Shown here one piece after another: positions 6,526 through 10,458 of a stretch of DNA of 10,458 nucleotides (position 1 is the first letter of the stretch; every line of letters begins with the position of its first letter). The notes below the pieces were generated by a model, which saw only the letters and a program-made list of their open reading frames with translations, had not been told where the DNA came from and ran no database searches. Both the position numbers and the translations under genes were made by a program. Location of the stretch: the NCBI GenBank assembly GCA_031275515.1, contig JAISOQ010000074.1, forward strand, positions 1-10,458, in the 5' to 3' direction. Origin of the DNA: Treponema sp. (GTDB taxonomy: Bacteria; Spirochaetota; Spirochaetia; Treponematales; Breznakiellaceae).

Positions 6526-7914
6526 TCATAGATCAACGCCTTCTCTTTCAGAAACGGCGTTCGCGGAAACGTTATTTCCCTCAAATCCCCGGATACCCAG
6601 GGCGATAAACCGGTATAAAATCCTAAAACTGGAATTGTATACCCCCCCCCCCCCCCGTAAACGGGACCGGCAGGCAGGCCCCTCTCCGGTTTTCGGTTCC
6701 CCGCTGCCGCCGGGCTGTCTTTCCTCATGCCCCCACATGAGGATATTGACGATAAGGAAGAGTATCCACTGGGAGATCCGCTCCCTGGTTTCAAGGGCGT
6801 CAACTCCCGTCCGGGAATAATCCGCGCCCAGGGCTTCGATATCAATACCCTCAAACACCTGGTAGAACTGGAGAGGATCAGGATCGGGAAACTCCAGGTC
6901 CAGCTTCCGGGTCCGTATCCGGTCAAAAGCGAAAAGGATCTCCGGATGGGAACGGAGGTAATCCGCAATCGCGATAATCGTAAGGTAAAGCTGTTCCTCC
7001 GGCGCGGCTGATTGGGCTTTCCCCATATTGGCGGAAGCGAGGATCCGTTCATATTCGGTCCAGAAAAACTGCCGGATCATATCCTGCTTGTTCTTAAAAT
7101 GGGCATACAGCCCGCTTTTGGACAGCCCGGACCGGCGGGCCACCATTTCCATAGAGACCTCCCAGGGCCCCGCCTCGGCAACGGCTTCCGCTACCGCCCT
7201 GTAGAGGCCGTCATCTTCGATATTCCCCGGAACAAGCCCGGCTATCCGCCCCTCAAGCTCCTGGTAATTCAGGCGGTCAACCCGGTCTTTATTAAACCCC
7301 AGACCGTTCAGAATTTTTTCTTCCATCGAAACAATCGTCTCTGAAACAACCGCATTTGAAACAGTTGTTTCTTCCATATTTCTAATACCCCTCTCCGGAT
7401 CGGCATTAAGCCGGTACTTATGAAAGAAACCCACCCAAAACATCAAGGTTACGATGACAAGATGCATCAGGGAAGGATGCGGAGCGTCTCCCCCCATGCC
7501 GGGACAATAGGGATAATTGGAAAAATGCAGCTTCCCCATATCCACACCCCGCTTGGCCAGTTCCTCCGCCATAGCCGTATGGTTCCGTCCGCCATAGACC
7601 CGGAGGATGGAAAAGATAAAGGCGTTCATGTTGAGGCAATAATACCGGGCGACAGCCTTTCCCAGGATCAAGAGGCCCTCCGCGGGATCATCCGCCGCCG
7701 CGGCCTTATCATAATCAGCCTTGATAAAAGCCGCGCAATCGTCAAAAAACCATTCAAACATACCATCCAGCAAAGCCTGCTTATGGGGAAAGTGCCGGTA
7801 CAGGGCGGGCTTGGTAACTCCCAGGTCCCTGGCAAGCTGAGTCAAACTGGTGCTCTGGTACAACTCCCGGCCCCATACCCGGAAAGCCGCGGTAATAATA
7901 TCTGCCTTTGTCAT
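6526..7914 (-). CDS. Tandem (double-domain) TetR-family transcriptional regulator
   Basis: A 462-residue protein made of two complete TetR units. Unit 1: helix-turn-helix at about 20-47 (LTQLARDLGVTKPALYRHF), ligand/dimer domain to about 210. Unit 2: helix-turn-helix at about 251-277 (MEMVARRSGLSKSGLYAHF), ligand/dimer domain to about 447. Ordinary TetR proteins are near 200 residues and dimerise, so this looks like a covalent pseudo-dimer or a two-site binder. It probably represses the efflux operon 164 bp downstream on the same strand, and itself. A run of 15 G falls at codons 420-425. The frame used here ends in a helix-like segment (RILYRFIALGIRGF, 431-444) resembling the last TetR helix, so the 15-G state is taken as the intact form. 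The start follows a weak AAGG-type site; no better start was seen. Ligand unknown. Confidence 0.85.
   Translation of the reverse strand: MTKADIITAAFRVWGRELYQSTSLTQLARDLGVTKPALYRHFPHKQALLDGMFEWFFDDCAAFIKADYDKAAAADDPAEGLLILGKAVARYYCLNMNAFIFSILRVYGGRNHTAMAEELAKRGVDMGKLHFSNYPYCPGMGGDAPHPSLMHLVIVTLMFWVGFFHKYRLNADPERGIRNMEETTVSNAVVSETIVSMEEKILNGLGFNKDRVDRLNYQELEGRIAGLVPGNIEDDGLYRAVAEAVAEAGPWEVSMEMVARRSGLSKSGLYAHFKNKQDMIRQFFWTEYERILASANMGKAQSAAPEEQLYLTIIAIADYLRSHPEILFAFDRIRTRKLDLEFPDPDPLQFYQVFEGIDIEALGADYSRTGVDALETRERISQWILFLIVNILMWGHEERQPGGSGEPKTGEGPACRSRLRGGGGVYNSSFRILYRFIALGIRGFEGNNVSANAVSEREGVDL
6642..6656 (-). repeat. Homopolymer of 15 G (coding strand) inside the TetR gene
   Basis: Fifteen consecutive C on the plus strand read as Arg420 (last two bases), Gly421-424 and the first base of Val425. 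Worked out by hand: 15 G gives 462 residues; 14 G switches to another open frame ending at 6498 and gives 471 residues; 16 G stops after five further residues beyond the glycines and gives 430. Runs this long slip readily during replication, and are also prone to sequencing error. Confidence 0.95.
7317..7377 (-). repeat. Direct-repeat linker in the first TetR unit
   Basis: The 10-mer tttcttccat occurs at 7317-7326 and 7368-7377, exactly 51 bp (17 codons) apart, and encodes MEE at both ends. Between them, variants of a gttgtttc/attgtttc word recur and give the TVS, VVS and IVS triplets of the residue 180-200 segment. This looks like a slippage-expanded linker before the last helix of unit 1. 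Confidence 0.6.
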
Positions 7915-7927
7915 GAAGTCTTACCTT

Positions 7928-8016
7928 GACCGTTCGTACATCCGGCGTACTACAGCGCCTGACCCATAGAGCCTGACAGGAAGGGTCAGCTCGAAGCGTC
8001 AAGTTGCCGAACGGTC
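7928..8016. promoter_or_regulatory. Candidate autoregulatory operator region of the TetR gene
   Basis: gaccgttcg (7928-7936) and cgaacggtc (8008-8016) are perfect 9-bp inverted copies 80 bp apart. They flank a second inverted pair, ctgaccc (7959-7965) and gggtcag (7983-7989), centred on cctgacagg, itself a palindrome around one base. The left copy lies 14 bp from the regulator start codon. The GACCG/CGGTC half-site style is common for TetR operators, and a site here would fit autoregulation, but this is inference from symmetry alone. Confidence 0.45.
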
Positions 8017-8082
8017 GTTAACATATACCATAACAAAAATGAGAAAAGAAAAGCAACATCAAAAAGGAAAAAATCTTAAAAA

Positions 8083-8119
8083 AGAGGCTTTCCAAAACTT
8101 CAGTTTTGGGACAGGCTCT
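8083..8119. repeat. Isolated stem-loop, possible small mobile-element remnant
   Basis: Inner arms ccaaaact (8092-8099) and agttttgg (8102-8109) are perfect; outer agaggct (8083-8089) and aggctct (8113-8119) match at six of seven positions. On the minus strand it is followed by two T runs (within 8064-8083), like a terminator, yet no minus-strand gene ends here. A short palindromic repeat or the end of an insertion element is an alternative. Confidence 0.4.
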
Positions 8120-8237
8120 AAAGAGACGGAATTCTCTGAAAACCCTTTTAGACGGATTCCTGGCAGGGCGTTTCGTGGCCGCTATATCCGCCTGCCGGAG
8201 CTTCCCGAAACAGCAGGGAAATGTAAAAATTAATGCG

Positions 8238-8287
8238 CCGCTCCCACAACGAAGTTAGCGGGGAAACTTCATTCCCGGCGGGAGCGG
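8238..8287 (+). promoter_or_regulatory. Nested hairpin in the 5' leader of the oxidoreductase gene
   Basis: Outer arms ccgctccc (8238-8245) and gggagcgg (8280-8287) enclose inner arms gaagtt (8251-8256) and aacttc (8265-8270), giving a two-tier stem-loop with an internal loop. It ends 7 bases before the GGAGGA ribosome binding site (8295-8300). It could be an mRNA-stability or attenuation element, or a double-stranded operator. It does not match any riboswitch class I recognise. Confidence 0.45.
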
Positions 8288-8307
8288 GCAAATTGGAGGA
8301 TACGCGA

Positions 8308-8910
8308 ATGAACGTTTTTATTGTCTACGCCCACCCCAGCGAGGATTCATTTACCCGCCGGGTACGGGACCGTTTTATCGCAGGGCTGGAAAGCGCGGGC
8401 CACCGCCACACCGTCTCCGACCTTTACCGGATGAATTTCCGGACCGATATGAGCGAAGAAGAGTACCTCCGCGAGGCCTGCTACCGGCTTGAGGCCCCGG
8501 TCCCGGAGGATGTGCGGCTTGAGCAGGAAAAGATAAACCGCAGCGACGGCATAGTCTTTATCTATCCCGTCTTCTGGTCCGATGTTCCCGCCAAACTTAA
8601 AGGCTGGTTTGACCGGGTGTGGACCTACGGTTTTGCCTACGGCCTTCAAAAGGACGGACGCCGGTCCATGAAACAGCTTGAAAAGGGGCTTGTCATCTGT
8701 TCCGCAGGGAACACGATGGACTACTTTCGGGAAACGGGGATTCTTAAAAGCATGGAACGAACCATGCTGGATGATCGGCTCTACGACCGGGTAAAAACCA
8801 AGGAACTGGTTATTCTGGAGGCCACAAGCCGGGAAAATTCCAGCCGGGAGGAGAACTGGGACAGCCGCCTGGATCGGGTCTTTTCCCTGGCGGTGAAGTT
8901 CTTTGAATAA
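8308..8910 (+). CDS. Flavodoxin-fold NAD(P)H:quinone oxidoreductase
   Basis: A 200-residue cytoplasmic flavoprotein of the Flavodoxin_2 type (KefF/MdaB/NQO-like), expected to reduce quinones or other electrophiles by two electrons using FMN or FAD and NAD(P)H. The first beta strand and flavin-binding turn read FIVYAHPSEDSFT (4-16). The family motif YPVFWSDVPAKLKGWFDRVW (86-105) matches the usual P-x-W-W-x-x-P-A-x-L-K-G-W-x-D-R-V pattern, with Phe in place of the first Trp. The open frame continues 25 codons upstream, but the ATG at 8308 is chosen because GGAGGA lies seven bases before it and the first strand begins directly after it. It is divergent from the efflux regulator, so the two may share control in a response to toxic quinones or electrophiles; that link is inference. 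Confidence 0.9.
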   Translation: MNVFIVYAHPSEDSFTRRVRDRFIAGLESAGHRHTVSDLYRMNFRTDMSEEEYLREACYRLEAPVPEDVRLEQEKINRSDGIVFIYPVFWSDVPAKLKGWFDRVWTYGFAYGLQKDGRRSMKQLEKGLVICSAGNTMDYFRETGILKSMERTMLDDRLYDRVKTKELVILEATSRENSSREENWDSRLDRVFSLAVKFFE

Positions 8911-8953
8911 TTTTCCTCGAAGTTTTTCCTCTCCCCGGGGCCGAATGTGCGCC

Positions 8954-9002
8954 GGACGGTAATACGCGAAAAGACAATGACCGTCCTCCGCCGGGCCCGG
9001 CG
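8954..9002 (+). terminator. GC-rich hairpins after the oxidoreductase gene, possible terminator
   Basis: ggacggt (8954-8960) pairs with accgtcc (8980-8986), and directly after it lies the perfect 14-bp palindrome at 8989-9002 (cgccggg/cccggcg). Only a short aaattt follows, so a classical T tail is missing. The position 44 bases past the stop in a convergent gap fits a weak or factor-assisted terminator. Confidence 0.35.
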
Positions 9003-9009
9003 AAATTTG

Positions 9010-9060
9010 TAATGTATAAAACATGGCCGGGCGGGCTTTCGTCCACCCGGTTATACATTA
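9010..9060 (-). terminator. Two-part hairpin at the 3' end of the MATE/HPr unit
   Basis: Perfect outer arms taatgtataa (9010-9019) and ttatacatta (9051-9060) enclose a GC stem, ccgggcgg (9027-9034) with ccacccgg (9043-9050). The single non-Watson-Crick position is G-U in the minus-strand RNA but an A-C mismatch in the plus-strand RNA, which favours function in the minus transcript. The outer arm includes the stop codon of the repaired second HPr-like frame. Confidence 0.55.
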
Positions 9061-9316
9061 CAGGTTGTCCCTGAAAAAATCATTCGCTGCTTTTATTGCG
9101 GCTGCTTCGTCAGAACCATTGGCGGTGATTTTAGTAATATCGCCCTTTAAGGGGCGAAGCTTCATTACGCCAAAAAAAATCTTTGCCGTTCCCGCTTTGC
9201 CCTCCCCGTGAAACGGTAATATCACTGGAAAAGGGCTGCATTTTCGCGTTAAACATCGTCACCGTTCCGGCGTGCAGCCATATTGGATCGGTAATCCTGA
9301 TGGATAGTTCCTTCAT
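9058..9316 (-). pseudogene. HPr-like phosphocarrier paralogue B, frameshifted
   Basis: As read, the frame stops after 61 residues, because the end (about residues 49-61) is out of frame. Removing one base from the A8 run (9172-9179) restores an 85-residue protein ending at 9058, the normal HPr length, with good family sequence throughout: GVMKLRPLKGDITKITANG, then EAAAIKAANDFF. HPr shuttles phosphate in the PTS. Here His15 is kept (WLHAGTV), but Arg17, which normally stabilises the phosphate, is Gly17, and Pro18 is Thr18. The regulatory Ser46 position is Asp46 (NGKDFFG), resembling the phospho-serine mimic used experimentally. The ATG has an AGGGGGA-type ribosome binding site inside the preceding gene. 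It may be a pseudogene, a slippage-dependent gene or a sequencing error. Confidence 0.7.
9172..9179 (-). repeat. A8 run carrying the frameshift in HPr-like B
   Basis: Eight A on the plus strand (T8 in the coding strand). Seven would keep the HPr frame: the codons become Asp-Phe-Phe-Gly, as expected for the family's conserved Gly49 region. With eight, translation runs into a TAA after 13 out-of-frame residues. Confidence 0.8.
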
Positions 9317-9584
9317 TTCGTTCCCCCTGGAGCATTTGTTTCAAAAAGACATACGCCGTATTGATTGCCGTTTCCTCGTCAACGCCGGCGGCTTGAACCG
9401 TTATTGTTTCATTCCGCCGGATCTGCATATTCAATAGGCCGTAAATATTTTTGCCATTACAGGCATCATTTCCCCGTGTAATGGTAATGTTGCTGGAAAA
9501 CTGCTGCATTTTCCCGGTAAACAAAAGAGCCCGCCTCGGATTAAAACCTATATGCTCTTTAATCGTATATGCTATTTCCTTCAT
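9249..9584 (-). CDS. HPr-like protein A lacking the active-site histidine
   Basis: A 111-residue protein whose first 86 residues follow the HPr fold (beta-alpha-beta-beta-alpha-beta-alpha) and align without gaps to HPr numbering up to position 50. The active-site turn reads GFNPRRA (13-19), against the usual G-L-H-A-R-P-A: His15 is Asn15 and Pro18 is Arg18, while Arg17 is kept. Position 46, the Ser phosphorylated by HPr kinase in other bacteria, is Asn46. It should therefore not carry phosphate in the PTS manner; a binding or regulatory role is possible. The last 25 residues (87-111) go beyond the normal HPr end and overlap the start of paralogue B by 68 bp. The ATG lies 26 bp inside the end of the MATE gene, with GAGGG upstream, so translation is probably coupled. 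Confidence 0.75.
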   Translation of the reverse strand: MKEIAYTIKEHIGFNPRRALLFTGKMQQFSSNITITRGNDACNGKNIYGLLNMQIRRNETITVQAAGVDEETAINTAYVFLKQMLQGERNEGTIHQDYRSNMAARRNGDDV

Positions 9585-10458
9585 TGCTACCCTCTTTGTC
9601 TTTTAACGGCATGACCCTTTGCCGGTAAATACGGTCCAGCAAAAAAGCGCCGGCTGCCGCAGAACCACATTCGGCAATAACAAATGCCCACCACACCGCT
9701 TGCAGGGCGAACAATTTTGAAAATAAATACAATAGCGGCAATAAAAGAATAATCACCCGCATAAGGGTAATGATCAGACTGTAAAAACCGTTTCCCAAGG
9801 CCTGATAAATTCCCTGGCCTATAAGGGTAAAGGCCACCAAAATATAGCTCAGGCAAATTATCCGCATAGCCGGTATTCCAACCGCCATAAGTTCCGGTGA
9901 AGCGTCAAACAACGCTGCCAGCGGAGCCGCAAATAGCTGTATCAACAGCGTTCCAATAAGCATGATACAAAAGGCGTAGAGCATACCGTATTTTATGGTA
10001 CTGTCAATACGCTTTTTGTTTTTTGCGCCGTAATTGAAGGCCGTAATTGCGATTACCCCGTTATTGAGTCCAAAGGCGGGCATAAATATAAAGTTCTGAA
10101 CTTTAATGTAAATGCCAAAGGCGGCAACCGCCGTTGAGGAAATGCGTATCAAAATAAAATTCACGCCGAAAGCCATCAGCGAATTAAGCGACTGATTGAT
10201 TATGGCAGGTGCGCCAACATGGTAAATCTCCCCAATCATTTTTCTGTCCGGCCTGAAACTCTTGAAATGGAAATGTATTTCCCTGTTTTTTGTCAGGTTA
10301 AAAAAGACGGCGATAGCCAGCGCGATGATTTGTCCGGCAACGGTGGCGATTGCGGCCCCTTTTACTCCCATTGCGGGAAACCCGAACAAGCCGAAAATAA
10401 GAATCGGGTCAAAGACAATGTTGAAACCCGCGCCGACAAACTGAGAGACCATGGAAAG
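9559..10458 (-). CDS. MATE-family efflux transporter, C-terminal part (runs off the window)
   Basis: About 299 residues of a cation/drug antiporter; the reading frame is open to the window edge, so the N-terminal third (roughly 150 of about 450 residues) is missing. The internal Met near 10452 is not the start. Family signs are FDPILIFGLFGFPAMGVKGAA in the sixth-helix region, then GAPAIINQSLNSL at the start of the second half, PAFGLNNGVIAITAFNYGA, and FTLIGQGIYQALGNG. Seven or eight membrane spans are visible. MATE proteins export cationic drugs or metabolites with sodium or proton gradients. The gene is lower in GC than the RND locus. Its stop lies inside the first HPr-like gene. Confidence 0.9.
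   Translation of the reverse strand, partial: LSMVSQFVGAGFNIVFDPILIFGLFGFPAMGVKGAAIATVAGQIIALAIAVFFNLTKNREIHFHFKSFRPDRKMIGEIYHVGAPAIINQSLNSLMAFGVNFILIRISSTAVAAFGIYIKVQNFIFMPAFGLNNGVIAITAFNYGAKNKKRIDSTIKYGMLYAFCIMLIGTLLIQLFAAPLAALFDASPELMAVGIPAMRIICLSYILVAFTLIGQGIYQALGNGFYSLIITLMRVIILLLPLLYLFSKLFALQAVWWAFVIAECGSAAAGAFLLDRIYRQRVMPLKDKEGSNEGNSIYD

Larger units (their letters stand above)
7915..8307. other. Divergent intergenic region without a gene
   Basis: A 393-bp stretch between the start codons of the regulator (minus) and the oxidoreductase (plus). It holds, from left to right: inverted repeats near the regulator start (7928-8016); an AT-rich, A-run segment (about 8018-8085); a stem-loop (8083-8119); near-repeats gacggaattc/gacggattcc (8126-8135 and 8152-8161); a small ttccc/gggaa inverted repeat (8202-8220); and a nested hairpin leader (8238-8287). 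The open frame at 8039-8233 has no ribosome binding site and no recognisable product, and is not called. Promoters for both genes must lie here, but no convincing -35/-10 pair could be fixed. Confidence 0.7.

Noticed and set aside
6498..7052. Alternative minus-strand frame across the TetR end
   Set aside because: Upstream of the G tract it is a shadow frame. Only its part after the tract matters, as the tail produced in the 14-G state, so it is not a separate gene.
8039..8233. 64-residue plus-strand open frame
   Set aside because: Its Lys-rich start arises from an A-rich stretch, it has no ribosome binding site, and it contains a stem-loop and inverted repeats rather than recognisable protein sequence.
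8233..8307. Upstream extension of the oxidoreductase start
   Set aside because: The extension would translate through the nested hairpin, lacks a ribosome binding site, and precedes the normal N-terminus of the flavodoxin fold. The ATG at 8308 has a good GGAGGA site.
8347..9024. Minus-strand open frame opposite the oxidoreductase
   Set aside because: It is antisense to a well-supported flavoprotein and has no recognisable domain.
9183..9437. Plus-strand open frame across the HPr region
   Set aside because: It is antisense to both HPr-like genes, whose family match is clear on the minus strand.

Overview
The window looks like chromosomal DNA of a Gram-negative-type bacterium, most likely a Treponema-like spirochaete. 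This is an inference from three things: a lipoprotein efflux adaptor without the usual helical hairpin (as in Borrelia BesA), a double-headed TetR regulator, and moderately high GC with many homopolymer runs. No rRNA, tRNA, CRISPR array or transposase gene was found.

Left and centre (1-7914, all minus strand) form an efflux locus. In transcription order it holds a tandem-TetR regulator (7914-6526), a 164-bp gap rich in inverted repeats, a TolC-like outer-membrane channel (6361-4799), a membrane-fusion lipoprotein (4802-3783), an RND permease (3756-556) and a PII-like small protein with a repeat tail (559-44). A strong hairpin at 2-31 closes the unit. The structural genes overlap by 4 bp (ATGA) at two of three junctions and are 26 bp apart at the third, so they should be one translationally coupled operon. 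The pump would move small hydrophobic or toxic compounds from the inner membrane and periplasm across the outer membrane; the regulator presumably represses it. The regulator gene carries a run of 15 G inside its last coding segment. One-base slippage there would replace or remove its final helix, so the locus could be phase-variable.

Centre-right (7915-8910): a 393-bp divergent intergenic region full of inverted repeats leads into a plus-strand flavodoxin-fold NAD(P)H:quinone oxidoreductase (8308-8910).

Right end (9058-10458, minus strand, visibly lower GC): the C-terminal two thirds of a MATE-family exporter is followed, with overlaps, by two HPr-like genes. Their active sites are degenerate in complementary ways: the upstream copy has Asn in place of the phosphorylated His15 but keeps Arg17, while the downstream copy keeps His15 but lacks Arg17. 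The downstream copy also has a +1 frameshift in an A8 run. This MATE-HPr-HPr arrangement and the G-tract regulator are the two most unusual things seen here.
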